DNA of 64,000 bases from Arabiibacter massiliensis (GTDB lineage Bacteria; Actinomycetota; Coriobacteriia; Coriobacteriales; Eggerthellaceae), in assembly GCF_900169505.1 (NCBI RefSeq), contig NZ_LT827021.1:372001-436000 (forward strand), in the 5' to 3' direction. The notes under the pieces are model-generated. The model was not told the origin of the DNA. It was given only the letters and a program-made list of their open reading frames with translations, and did no database searches. Position numbers and translations under genes: made by a program. Below are positions 51,567 through 59,593 of the stretch, piece after piece. How positions within the stretch are numbered: the first letter of the stretch is position 1; each line of letters begins with the position of its first letter.

Positions 51567-52172
51567 GTGCCGAAGTCGGCGGAGCGGTGCGCGGAGATGC
51601 GGGACGAGATGCGGGGGCGGATACTGCGTGGGTCGCTGCGCTATTTCGCGCGCAACGGGTTCGCGGGCACGAGGATCGCCGACCTGGCGCGCGGCATCGG
51701 CATCGCGCAGGGGACGATCTACCGGTACTTCGACTCGAAAGAGGACCTGTTCGCGGCCCTGCACTCTTTGGTGGCGAACGGCGACGACGTGCGGGAGCTC
51801 AAGCTGCTTGCGAAGCTGCCGCTTCCGGCGAAGGCGAAGATCCATCGCCTGTCCGCTACCGTCCTTGAGCGTCTGGCCGACGACGAGCTGTTCGCGGCCT
51901 CGGTGGTGCTGAACGCCCAGCTCATGCTGGAGGAGGAGCCGAACGCGGACGATCGGCCCGCTCCCTATCGCTCGGAGCTGTACACGCACACGGCGCGCAT
52001 CGTGGAGCAGGGCCAGCGCGAGGGGAGCGTGGCCGCGGGCGACCCCTTCAAGCTGGCCGACTACTTCTGGGGCGTGGTGTACCTCTACGCGCTCAAGCGC
52101 CTGTTCACCGAGGGCTACGCCATGATAAGCGCGGCCGACCTGGAGCGCACGCTGCTGGAGGGGGGCCGCTAA
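51567..52172 (+). CDS. TetR-family transcriptional repressor
   Basis: 201 residues from GTG 51567 (GGAAGAGGGG, spacing 5). The N-terminal HTH is clear (ILRGSLRYFARNGFAGTRIADLARGIGIAQGTIYRYFDSKEDLF, residues 17-60). The C-terminal ligand domain is helical. It overlaps the SDR gene by one base (TAATG), so the two are one autoregulated operon. Confidence 0.92.
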   Translation: MPKSAERCAEMRDEMRGRILRGSLRYFARNGFAGTRIADLARGIGIAQGTIYRYFDSKEDLFAALHSLVANGDDVRELKLLAKLPLPAKAKIHRLSATVLERLADDELFAASVVLNAQLMLEEEPNADDRPAPYRSELYTHTARIVEQGQREGSVAAGDPFKLADYFWGVVYLYALKRLFTEGYAMISAADLERTLLEGGR

Positions 52173-52948
52173 TGGGCGCGCGCATCGTCATCGTCACGGG
52201 CGCGACCGGAGGCATCGGGCGGGCCTTCGCGGAGCGCCTGCTGCAGGAAGAGGGCGTGGACGAGCTCTGGGCGGTGTCCCGCACCCCGGAAAAGCTCGAG
52301 CGCCTGCGCGGCGAACGGGACGAGCGCGTAGCGCCCCTTGCGGCCGACCTCTCGACCGCCGAGGGGCTGCGCGCCGTGGAGCGCGCCCTGCTCGCGCAGC
52401 CGGAGCGCCCCACGGTGGCCTACCTGGTGAACAATGCGGGCGCGGCCAAGATGGGCGCGTGGGACGAGTTCTCCGTCGGCGAGATCGAGCGCACGGTCGC
52501 CCTCAACTGCACGGCCGTCGGCGCCCTCTGCCGCATCTGCCTGCCGTTCATGGGAAAGGGGAGCCGCATCCTCAACATCTCGTCGGCCTCCGCGTTCCAG
52601 CCCACGCCCTACCTGGCCCTTTACGCGGCCACGAAGGCGTTCGAGCTCAGCTACTCGCGGGCGCTCGGCGCGGAGCTCGCGGGCACTGGCGTGACGGTGT
52701 GCGCCGTGTGTCCGAGCTGGGTGGATACCGATCTGCTCCTGCGCGAGGTGAACGGCCGCCGCGTGGCGTTCCCCGGCCTCGTGCCGCCCGGGAAAGTGGC
52801 CGACCGCGCCCTGCGCGACGCGCGGCGGGGCCGCGCGCTCTCTGTGTTCCCCCTGTACGCGAAGTACCTGCACGTGGCCGCGAAGCTCATGCCGCAGCGC
52901 CTCGTCATGGCCACGTGGCTGCGCATGCTCAAGCGCTACGAGCGCTGA
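52172..52948 (+). CDS. Short-chain dehydrogenase/reductase in TetR operon
   Basis: 258 residues. VTGATGGIGRAFAERL, NNAGAAKMG, NISSASAFQP and YAATKAF give the classical SDR cofactor and catalytic motifs. The C-terminus (FPLYAKYLHVAAKLMPQRLVMATWLRMLKRYER) is hydrophobic-basic and may associate with membrane, as in DltE/YqjQ-like SDRs. The substrate is unknown; TetR control suggests response to a small hydrophobic compound. Confidence 0.9.
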   Translation: MGARIVIVTGATGGIGRAFAERLLQEEGVDELWAVSRTPEKLERLRGERDERVAPLAADLSTAEGLRAVERALLAQPERPTVAYLVNNAGAAKMGAWDEFSVGEIERTVALNCTAVGALCRICLPFMGKGSRILNISSASAFQPTPYLALYAATKAFELSYSRALGAELAGTGVTVCAVCPSWVDTDLLLREVNGRRVAFPGLVPPGKVADRALRDARRGRALSVFPLYAKYLHVAAKLMPQRLVMATWLRMLKRYER

Positions 52949-52958
52949 CCGGAGCCCG

Positions 52959-52974
52959 TGTTTCACGTGAAACA
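52959..52974. other. parS: parS site 3
   Basis: Exact TGTTTCACGTGAAACA, 10 bp after the SDR stop. Confidence 0.88.
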
Positions 52975-52993
52975 CCCGTGCTGAAACCCCAGA

Positions 52994-53009
52994 TATTCCA
53001 CGTGAAACA
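52994..53009. other. parS: parS site 4 (one mismatch)
   Basis: TATTCCACGTGAAACA, one change from the B. subtilis-type TGTTCCACGTGAAACA, and again 35 bp from its neighbour. Confidence 0.75.
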
Positions 53010-53080
53010 TCCGGGAGGTTTCATTTGACTTCGCCGCAAAATCTCGCAATCTCCGAGGCGTTCTACTCCTAGCCATCGAG

Positions 53081-53097
53081 TGATATCGATGATATCA
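53081..53097 (+). promoter_or_regulatory. Operator-like TGATATC repeats of the toxin-antitoxin operon
   Basis: TGATATC-GA-TGATATCA, two copies 9 bp apart, 33 bp before the antitoxin ATG. Ribbon-helix-helix antitoxins bind such paired sites; assigned by position. Confidence 0.55.
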
Positions 53098-53129
53098 TGA
53101 GGCGAGGCGAATAGAGAAAGAGGAGTGCT

Positions 53130-53372
53130 ATGTCGGATCTGCTCATCAGGAACCTCGAGAGCGCGACGAAGGACGCGCTCCGGGCGCGCGCGGCGAGGAA
53201 CGGCAGGTCTCAGCAGGCCGAGGCCCGTGCGATCCTCGAGGCGGCCCTCGAGCCCGAGCCGCGAAGCTGGGTGTCGCGCCTGCGCAAGGCCGCCGCAGCG
53301 GCCGAAGGCATCGAGATCGAGCTTCCCGAGCGCCATCCTGCCCGCGGCATCGACACGGGAGGCTGGCTGTGA
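53130..53372 (+). CDS. FitA-like antitoxin (ribbon-helix-helix)
   Basis: 80 residues. The N-terminal RHH segment LIRNLESATKDALRARAARNGRSQQAEARAIL matches FitA/Arc-type antitoxins; the C-terminal tail should wrap the toxin. GAAAGAGGAG precedes the start. It overlaps the PIN toxin by 4 bp (GTGA), the usual arrangement. Confidence 0.9.
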   Translation: MSDLLIRNLESATKDALRARAARNGRSQQAEARAILEAALEPEPRSWVSRLRKAAAAAEGIEIELPERHPARGIDTGGWL

Positions 53373-53788
53373 AGTACGTCGCCGACACTAACGTCGTCTC
53401 CGAGCTGATGAAGCGCGACCCGTCGCCCGACGTCGTCGATTGGTTTTTCGACCACGAGGGCGAGGTGCTTCTCACCGCCATCACCGTCAAGGAGCTGTAC
53501 TTCGGCATGCTGCGCCTGCCCGACGGACGGCGCAAGCGCGCCCTGGAAGAGGCCATCACGGCCATCGTCATGGATTGCGCGGACATGACGCTGCCCTTCG
53601 ATGCGTTCAGCGCCTACCTGTGCGCCCGGATGCACGAGGCCGCCGTCGCAAGCGGCCGGACGCCGACGATCGAGGACTTGATGATCGCGGCCATATGCCA
53701 GCGCAACGACGCCGTGCTCGCAACGCGGAACACGAAGGACTTCGATTTCCTCGGCATCGAGCTCGTGAACTCCTTCGATCCGCGCTAG
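53369..53788 (+). CDS. FitB/VapC-type PIN-domain toxin
   Basis: 139 residues, GTG start. Acidic PIN residues: D in YVADTNVVSELMK, E in TVKELYFG, D in TIEDLMIAA and D in RNTKDFDFLGI. Predicted ribonuclease neutralised by the upstream antitoxin. The length and the final INSF-like LVNSFDPR are typical of FitB. Confidence 0.92.
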   Translation: MKYVADTNVVSELMKRDPSPDVVDWFFDHEGEVLLTAITVKELYFGMLRLPDGRRKRALEEAITAIVMDCADMTLPFDAFSAYLCARMHEAAVASGRTPTIEDLMIAAICQRNDAVLATRNTKDFDFLGIELVNSFDPR

Positions 53789-53915
53789 CCCGCGCCTCCA
53801 ACGGTTGCGCAACGGGTCGGCGACTGCGGGCGCGCAGGGGTTACCGTGTGCGCGATAGGCAACGACGACCGCGGCGGCCCTCCCCGAAGAGGCCGCAGGC
53901 GATAAGGAGGCACAC

Positions 53916-54776
53916 ATGGCGGAATTGACGAGCGCGAAGGACCGCATCGAGCTGCGCAACGGCTACGGCATCCCGTGCGTGGGGTTCGGCACCTGGAAGA
54001 TGCCCGACGGCGAGACGGGCCTCGAGGCCGTCCACCAGGCGCTCGCCGACGGCTACCGGCACATCGACACGGCGGCGGCCTACGGCAACGAGGAGACGGT
54101 GGGCAAGGCGCTCGCCTCCTCGGGCATCCCGCGCGAGGAGCTGTTCGTCACCACCAAGGTGTGGAACACGGACCGCGGCTACGATGCCACGCTCAAGGCG
54201 TTCGAGGAGTCGCGAAGCAAGCTCCACCTGGACTACGTCGACCTCTACCTCATCCACTGGCCCGCCGCGCGCGGCGCCGAGGCCGACTGGCAGCGCACGA
54301 ACCAGGAGACGTGGCGGGCGCTCGAGACGCTCTACCAGGAGGGCAAGGTGCGCGCCATCGGCGTGAGCAACTTCAAGCCGCACCACCTCGAGCCCCTCAT
54401 GGACGCGGCCGAGGTGCTGCCTATGGTGAACCAGATCGAGCTGCATCCCGGCTGCAACCAGGAGGTCACGCGCGAGTTCTGCAACCGCCACGACATCGTG
54501 GTGGAGGCGTGGTCGCCCCTCGGCAGCGGGCGCGTGCTGCAAAACCAGCTGCTCATCGACATCGCGGCCTCCTACGGCTGCACGGTTGCACAGCTCTGCC
54601 TGCGCTGGTGTTTGCAGCGCCGCGCCATCCCGCTGCCGAAGTCCACGAATCCGGCGCGCATCGCCGAGAACGAGCGCCTGTTCTGGCTCAACCTCACCGA
54701 CCTCGACCTGCAGCGCATCGACGAGCTCGACCCCCTCGGCCAGTCCGGCCTCGACCCGGACGCCATCGACTTCTAA
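53916..54776 (+). CDS. Aldo/keto reductase
   Basis: 286 residues, (beta/alpha)8 NADPH-dependent oxidoreductase. Catalytic tetrad regions: GYRHIDTAAAYGNE (D, Y), VTTKVWN (K) and LYLIHWP (H). Cofactor region IPLPKSTNPARIAEN. Close in type to 2,5-diketo-gluconate/methylglyoxal reductases; the physiological substrate is not inferable. AAGGAGG precedes the ATG. Single gene ending at a strong terminator. Confidence 0.94.
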   Translation: MAELTSAKDRIELRNGYGIPCVGFGTWKMPDGETGLEAVHQALADGYRHIDTAAAYGNEETVGKALASSGIPREELFVTTKVWNTDRGYDATLKAFEESRSKLHLDYVDLYLIHWPAARGAEADWQRTNQETWRALETLYQEGKVRAIGVSNFKPHHLEPLMDAAEVLPMVNQIELHPGCNQEVTREFCNRHDIVVEAWSPLGSGRVLQNQLLIDIAASYGCTVAQLCLRWCLQRRAIPLPKSTNPARIAENERLFWLNLTDLDLQRIDELDPLGQSGLDPDAIDF

Positions 54777-54821
54777 GCGCGCCGATCGGGGGCGGCCCGG
54801 GCCGGCTGCGCGCCCGTAAAA

Positions 54822-54845
54822 GAGGCGCGGCTTCGGCCGCGCCTC
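54822..54845 (+). terminator. Hairpin terminator after the aldo/keto reductase
   Basis: Perfect 10 bp stem GAGGCGCGGC / GCCGCGCCTC with a TTCG loop. The following T-run is weak, so it may also serve the reverse direction. Confidence 0.65.
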
Positions 54846-54863
54846 GAAACCCTCTGCGAGAAC

Positions 54864-54878
54864 TTAGCTGACAGCTAA
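54864..54878. promoter_or_regulatory. Palindrome TTAGCTGACAGCTAA upstream of the DUF4190-like gene
   Basis: Perfect 7+1+7 dyad, 84 bp before ATG 54962. Possible operator; no regulator is assigned. Confidence 0.4.
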
Positions 54879-54961
54879 TGTTTTCGCCCTCCTCTTTCTT
54901 TAGCATGATTGGCACCTTGTCGGAAGAAGGCTGCTCAGCCTTGCAGGAGGAAGGATCCCTC

Positions 54962-55711
54962 ATGAACGAATACCAAACGCCCGGAGCTCCGGGAGGCCGT
55001 CGCTACGAGGCGCCGCAGCCGATGACGGCAATGGGCATAGCCGGTCTGGTGCTGGGCATCCTCGCGCTGCTCACCTCCTTTCTGCCGTTCATCAACAACT
55101 TCTCGTTCGTTTTGGCCCTGCTGGGGCTGGTGTTCGCCATCGTGGGCATCGTCGGCACGGTGCGCGGCAAGCGCCGCGGGAAGGCCCTCGCCATAGCCGC
55201 CCTGGCCATCTGCGTCGTATCCATCGTCGTGGTGCTTGCAACGCAGGCGATGTTCAGCGCGGCCCTCGACGAGGCTGCCGGCAACGCAAGCTCCTCCTCG
55301 ACAACGCCGCCCGCTGCGACCGACGCGGGGCAGCCCGTGCCCGCAAGCGGGTCCGACGAGGGCAAGCAGGCGAAGTACGCGGTGAGCATCGACGATTGCC
55401 AGGTGACGCAGGATTACTCGGGCGCGCCCGCCATCGTGGTCACGTACACGTTCGCCAACAACTCCGACAAGCCGCAGAGCTTCATCGTGGCCGTCTCGGC
55501 GAAGGCGTTCCAGAACGGGGTGCAGCTCGATACGGGCATCGTGCAGGACATCGATGCGCAGAGCTCCATGAACGAGGTCAAGCCGGGCGCGACCGCCACC
55601 GTGCAGATGGCCTACGCTCTGGACGACCAGTCCGATGTGAGCGTGGAGTGCACGGAGCTCATCAGCATGGATGATGCCGTGCTGGCCCAGAAGACGTTCT
55701 CGGTCGCCTAA
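54962..55711 (+). CDS. Membrane protein with two N-terminal helices and DUF5067/DUF4352-like domain
   Basis: 249 residues from ATG 54962 (AGGAGGAAGG upstream). A Pro/Gly-rich N-terminus is followed by helices at about 28-48 and 53-70, a third at about 76-96 (DUF4190-like), a Ser/Thr/Pro linker (SSSSTTPPAATDAGQPVP), and a beta-sandwich domain (about 135-249; YAVSIDDCQVTQDYSGAPAIVVTYTFANNSDKPQSF). The sandwich is probably outside the cell. Function unknown; paired domains of this sort are common in Gram-positive anaerobes. Confidence 0.82.
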   Translation: MNEYQTPGAPGGRRYEAPQPMTAMGIAGLVLGILALLTSFLPFINNFSFVLALLGLVFAIVGIVGTVRGKRRGKALAIAALAICVVSIVVVLATQAMFSAALDEAAGNASSSSTTPPAATDAGQPVPASGSDEGKQAKYAVSIDDCQVTQDYSGAPAIVVTYTFANNSDKPQSFIVAVSAKAFQNGVQLDTGIVQDIDAQSSMNEVKPGATATVQMAYALDDQSDVSVECTELISMDDAVLAQKTFSVA

Positions 55712-55759
55712 GCGCCGCGGCGGCGCAGGGGGGGGGCGATCCGCCCGTGCGCCGCTTTC

Positions 55760-55768
55760 TGCTACCAT
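55760..55768 (+). promoter_or_regulatory. Extended -10 (TGCTACCAT) of the HTH gene
   Basis: TG-C-TACCAT. The 14-base block TCTGCTACCATGGA recurs upstream of the kinase (56337-56350). Confidence 0.5.
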
Positions 55769-55805
55769 GGAGAAGAACATCAAGCGAAGGCGAAGGAAGC
55801 GACGA

Positions 55806-56225
55806 GTGAAAGAGCCGTTGACAGAGGAGCTGTTGCAGGAGCTGCTGGCGGCGCCCGATCCGCGCGCGTTCGCCGACCGCCATCGGCTCGCCAAGCGCAC
55901 CCTGCCGGAGTACCTGCAGGAGCTGCTCGACGAGAAGGGCCTCGAGCGGGTCGACGTCGTCCGCGCGGCGGGACTCAACGAGACGTTCGGCTATCAGATC
56001 TTCATGGGGCAGCGCGGCGCGTCGCGCAACAAGGTGCTGCAGCTCGCCTTCGCCATGAAGCTCACGCTCAAGGAGGCCGACCGGCTTCTGCAGGCCGCGG
56101 GCGCGAACGAGCTGTACTGCAAGAACCGGCGCGACGCCATCATCATCTTCTGCCTGGATCGCGGCTGCAGCCTGCAGAAAACCGACGAGGAGCTCTACCG
56201 GTTCGGCGAGGAGACCATCTGTTGA
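55806..56225 (+). CDS. Helix-turn-helix protein preceding the Ser/Thr kinase
   Basis: 139 residues from GTG 55806 (GAAGGAAG, spacing 6). An in-frame ATG at 55767 lies inside the -10 element and is unlikely to be used. The central part (LPEYLQELLDEKGLERVDVVRAAGLNETFGYQIFMGQRGASRNKVLQLAFAMKLTLKEADRLLQAAG) looks like an XRE-type HTH domain. The C-terminal part (DAIIIFCLDRGCSLQKTDEELYRFGEE) is not recognised. The stop overlaps a possible TTG start of the kinase, so the pair may be functionally linked. Confidence 0.75.
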   Translation: MKEPLTEELLQELLAAPDPRAFADRHRLAKRTLPEYLQELLDEKGLERVDVVRAAGLNETFGYQIFMGQRGASRNKVLQLAFAMKLTLKEADRLLQAAGANELYCKNRRDAIIIFCLDRGCSLQKTDEELYRFGEETIC

Positions 56226-56337
56226 GCATGCGCCCGCGGCCGCATGCGCGCGCCGACGCCGACCCTGATGCCGAGGCCGCTGCCGGCGCTTCGCTGGTCG
56301 CGGCAGGCCGGGTGTCGGCTGCGGGGTATGCGCGATC

Positions 56338-56346
56338 TGCTACCAT
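56338..56346 (+). promoter_or_regulatory. Extended -10 (TGCTACCAT) at the kinase start
   Basis: Same motif as at 55760. A transcription start 6-7 bases on would make ATG 56354 nearly leaderless. Confidence 0.4.
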
Positions 56347-57583
56347 GGATGCCATGCATGAAGAACTAGCCGAACACCTCGACTCCCTCGCGCGCGACGA
56401 CTGCTACCGCGTGGATGCCGTGCTGAAGGAAGGCCCCTTCGAAACGACGCAGCGCGTGTTCTTCGTGGGTGCGAATGGCGCTGAGCAGGGGCCGTATGTG
56501 CGCAAGTACCTCGATGGCGAGGCGGGGCTTGGCGCGGCCTACGAGCGCATAGGGCAGGCGCAGCGCGCCGGCCGGCGCTTCCTCCACCTGCCGCAGATCA
56601 TCGACTGGTATGCGGTGGGGGATCGGCGCGCGGTGGTGATGGAGCATGTGCGGGGCGAGACGCTTGCCGATGCGGTGTACCGCTGCGACCCATCGGTGGA
56701 GTTGGCCTACGATCTGTTCCCCCGTCTGTGCGAGGCGGTGCGCGAGCTGCACGAGGGCTTCGACCCGCCCATTATCCACCGCGATCTCAAGCCATCGAAC
56801 ATCATGGTCACACAGGATGGCCTCACCGTCATCGACTTCGGCATCGCGCGCACCTTCGACGAGGAGGCCGAGGAGGATACGCGGCGCTTCGGCACGCGCG
56901 CCTACGCGCCGCCCGAGCAGTTCGGCTTCGGGCAGACCGACGTGCGCTCGGACGTGTACGCGCTCGGCATGCTTTTGTACTTCTGCCTGACGGAGAAGAC
57001 CCCCGACGCGAAGGCCCGCAAGGAGCGCTTCCGCTCGCCGCAGGTGCCCGAGCCGCTGCGCCTCGTGATCGAACGGGCGACCGCGTTCGACCCGGAGGCG
57101 CGCTACGCGAGCGTCGTCGAACTCGAGCGCGCGTTCGCGGCGGCCGAAGGGGCGCTCGGGGTCGGCGGTGCCGCCACGCCGCAGCCCGCTCCCGCCCCCG
57201 CGCCCTTGCCCGCTGCTAAGCCCGCCGCGCCGAGGTCCGTGAGGACGACCGAGCGGCTCCCCCTGTGGGTCGGCGTCGTGTGGGACATGGCGATCCTCCT
57301 TCTGCTCGCGCTGTTCGCCCTCGTGGCGGGCAGCCTGGCGCTCCAGCCGGAGGCGGGCTCCTCGATGGCTGCCGAATCGATCGCCTACCGGGCCGTGGCC
57401 TATGGCTCGCTTGTCGTCCTCTTCTTCTGGCCGGCGCTCCTCGTCCTGCGCGACCGCCGTCCGCTGCGCCGGATCGCGCCGCATCTGCCCGAGCCGCGGC
57501 TGCGCACGGAGCTTCTCGTCGTGCTCGCCGGGTTCGCCGTCTGCGTGCTCGTGTTCGGCGTCCTCGACCTCTTCGGCATCTGA
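56345..57583 (+). CDS. Membrane Ser/Thr protein kinase (Hanks type, no PASTA domain)
   Basis: About 412 residues. Kinase domain: PYVRKYLDGEAGL (Lys), VVMEHVRGETL, IIHRDLKPSNIMVTQDG (catalytic loop), VIDFGIARTF (DFG), GTRAYAPPEQFGFGQTDVRSDVYALG. After a Pro/Ala linker (about 285-305) come about four hydrophobic segments. The P-loop is less Gly-rich than usual. Start options are TTG 56222 (GAGGAG at spacing 8, coupled to the HTH gene), ATG 56345 or ATG 56354; residues before 56345 are low complexity. It probably signals with the adjacent HTH protein; this is inference. Confidence 0.88.
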   Translation: MDAMHEELAEHLDSLARDDCYRVDAVLKEGPFETTQRVFFVGANGAEQGPYVRKYLDGEAGLGAAYERIGQAQRAGRRFLHLPQIIDWYAVGDRRAVVMEHVRGETLADAVYRCDPSVELAYDLFPRLCEAVRELHEGFDPPIIHRDLKPSNIMVTQDGLTVIDFGIARTFDEEAEEDTRRFGTRAYAPPEQFGFGQTDVRSDVYALGMLLYFCLTEKTPDAKARKERFRSPQVPEPLRLVIERATAFDPEARYASVVELERAFAAAEGALGVGGAATPQPAPAPAPLPAAKPAAPRSVRTTERLPLWVGVVWDMAILLLLALFALVAGSLALQPEAGSSMAAESIAYRAVAYGSLVVLFFWPALLVLRDRRPLRRIAPHLPEPRLRTELLVVLAGFAVCVLVFGVLDLFGI

Positions 57584-57711
57584 CAACCGCGCCACGCCTG
57601 GTCAACGCCTTGGCGCGAGAGGTTGGACGCCCCCTGCCTTCCCGCTAGAGTTACGGGAATCGATCCGCGCGCGAGCCGCGCGCCTCCCACCCTGGCGAAA
57701 GGAGCCGGCGC

Positions 57712-59196
57712 ATGGCCGACGACACCCATACCCGCGCCTCCGCGCGCAGCACCCAGCACGTCCGGCATGCCGCCGAGCCCTCCAAGCGCGCCGCCGCCTT
57801 CGAGGTGCGGCCCGCCGATGCGGCGCCGGCGCGCACCCCCGCCGCGTCCGAGGAGGCCTCCGCGAAGCCGGGCGGCTCCGGGCTCAAGCGCGTGCTCACG
57901 GTACCCGACCTGGTGGTATACGGGCTCATCTTCATGGTGCCCATCGCGCCCATGGGCATCTACGGCGGCGTGTTCCAGGACTCCGGCGGCATGCCGGCGC
58001 TCGCGTATCTGGTGGGCACGCTCGCCATGGTGTTCACGGCGCTGTCCTACGGCATGCTCATCAAGGAGTTCCCGGCATCGGGCTCGGTGTACGCCTACAC
58101 CACGCGCGGGCTGGGCAAGGGCATCGGCTTCGTGTCGGGCTGGACGCTGCTTTTAGACTACATCCTCTCGCCGGTGCTTCTGTACGTGGTGGCCTCCACG
58201 GCGCTGCACGGCATCATCCCCGAGATTCCCGTGTGGGCGTTCGCGGTGGCGTTCGTGGTGTTCAATACGTTCATCAACGTGCGGGGCGTGCAGCTGGCCA
58301 ACGTGGTGGACCGCATCGCGCTCGCACTTGAGATTCTCGTGCTTCTGGTGTTCGTGGCGCTGGGTGTGTACTGGCTGGCTACGAGCCCCGACTCGCACGG
58401 CTTCACGCTGAAGCCCTTCTACAACCCGGCCACGTTCGACCCCAACGTGGTGATCAGCGCGGTGTCGCTGGCCGTGCTGTCGTTTCTGGGGTTCGACGGC
58501 ATCGCCACGCTCTCCGAGGAGGCGAAGGACGGCCGGCGCGGGCCGGGGCGCGCCATGATGATAGCGCTCGCCGTGGTGGGCACGTTCTTCGTGCTGCAGA
58601 CCTACATCGCGAGCGCCATCAGCCCCGACGGCGCCGTGTTCGCGCAGGACTCCAACAACGCGTTCTATCTGGTGGCGCAAGTGGTGGGAGGGCGGGCGCT
58701 CTACGTGGTGTGCGCGGTGGCCACGGCCGTGTCGTGGGGTTTGTTCACGGCGCTTGCCGCGCAGACGGCGGTGTCGCGGATACTCTTCGCTATGGGGCGC
58801 GACGGCAACCTGCCCCGGCCGCTCGCGAAGATCCACCCGAAGTACCGCACGCCGTATATCGCCACCCTGTTCGTGGGCGTGCTCACGCTCGTGATCGTGC
58901 TCACGTTCGGACGTCTTGGCACCGACACCATCTCGCTGTTCGTGAACTTCGGCGCGCTCACGGCGTTTCTGCTGCTGCACGTGACTGTCATCTGGTACTT
59001 CTTCATCAAGAAGCGCGACGGACGCTGGGTGGCGCACCTGCTGGTGCCGCTCGCGGGCCTCGCGGTCATCGGCTACACATGGTGGGGCCTCGACATCCAG
59101 GCGAAGACCATCGGCCTCATCTGGATGACCCTCGGCATCGTCTACTACCTGGTGCTGCGCTTCGTGCTGAAACGCAACGTGCGGATAGGGCAGTAG
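57712..59196 (+). CDS. APC-superfamily amino acid/polyamine permease
   Basis: 494 residues. A hydrophilic Ala/Pro-rich N-terminus of about 60 residues is followed by roughly twelve membrane helices. Helix 1 reads VVYGLIFMVPIAPMGIYGGV, and SFLGFDGIATLSEEAKDGRRGPGRAM is the conserved APC segment after helix 6-7, closest in type to PuuP/amino acid transporters. The long cytoplasmic N-terminal tail is unusual. GAAAGGAG precedes the ATG. Confidence 0.9.
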   Translation: MADDTHTRASARSTQHVRHAAEPSKRAAAFEVRPADAAPARTPAASEEASAKPGGSGLKRVLTVPDLVVYGLIFMVPIAPMGIYGGVFQDSGGMPALAYLVGTLAMVFTALSYGMLIKEFPASGSVYAYTTRGLGKGIGFVSGWTLLLDYILSPVLLYVVASTALHGIIPEIPVWAFAVAFVVFNTFINVRGVQLANVVDRIALALEILVLLVFVALGVYWLATSPDSHGFTLKPFYNPATFDPNVVISAVSLAVLSFLGFDGIATLSEEAKDGRRGPGRAMMIALAVVGTFFVLQTYIASAISPDGAVFAQDSNNAFYLVAQVVGGRALYVVCAVATAVSWGLFTALAAQTAVSRILFAMGRDGNLPRPLAKIHPKYRTPYIATLFVGVLTLVIVLTFGRLGTDTISLFVNFGALTAFLLLHVTVIWYFFIKKRDGRWVAHLLVPLAGLAVIGYTWWGLDIQAKTIGLIWMTLGIVYYLVLRFVLKRNVRIGQ

Positions 59197-59219
59197 GGAA
59201 GGATGATTGTCAGCATCAT

Positions 59220-59348
59220 GGACAGAATCGAAGGCTGTGGGAACGCGCTGGCGCGGTTGGCGCAGTGAAGTTTCTCGCGACCTGGGGTTTCCCCGTTCTC
59301 GCATGACCCCGAATCGCGTTTCCGTTCCCATATCCTTCGATTCTGTCC
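59220..59348. repeat. Hairpin element with 26 bp inverted arms (copy C)
   Basis: Arms 59220-59245 (GGACAGAATCGAAGG...) and 59323-59348, two mismatches, loop about 77 bp. It shares the AGCATCATGGACA left flank and TGTCC end with the element at 6744. Confidence 0.72.
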
Positions 59349-59365
59349 AGCACGCTCGTCCGGGA

Positions 59366-59494
59366 TGCCATCCTGAGCGGAGCGACCGAAGGGAGCGAAG
59401 TCGAAGGATCCCGCGCGGCGACAGCTGTGGCGTTTCCGGCTGACGCCAAACGGGATCCTTCGACTCCGCGCTTCGCGCTCCGCTCAGGATGACA
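59366..59494. repeat. REP-like inverted-repeat unit, copy 6
   Basis: TGCCATCCTGAGCGG to CGCTCAGGATGACA with internal GTCGAAGGATCCC and complement. With the hairpin element it fills the 397 bp gap before the GH3 gene. Confidence 0.9.
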
Positions 59495-59500
59495 AGGCGT

Positions 59501-59527
59501 CTGACATCGTGGGGGTTGTGATACGAT
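59501..59527 (+). promoter_or_regulatory. Promoter of the GH3 gene
   Basis: CTGACA (59501-59506) and an extended -10 TGATACGAT (59519-59527); the 15 bp spacer is short but the TG helps. Confidence 0.45.
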
Positions 59528-59593
59528 GCTTGCCGAAGGATAGTCGTTCGGAGGAGCGCGGGGACGGAAGCGGGACGGGACATCGACGCCGTC

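Noticed and set aside
51011..52975. Minus-strand open frames beginning MFHVKH
   Set aside because: MFHVKH is simply the translation of the parS palindrome; the frames otherwise run antisense to the TetR and SDR genes with no protein-like signal.
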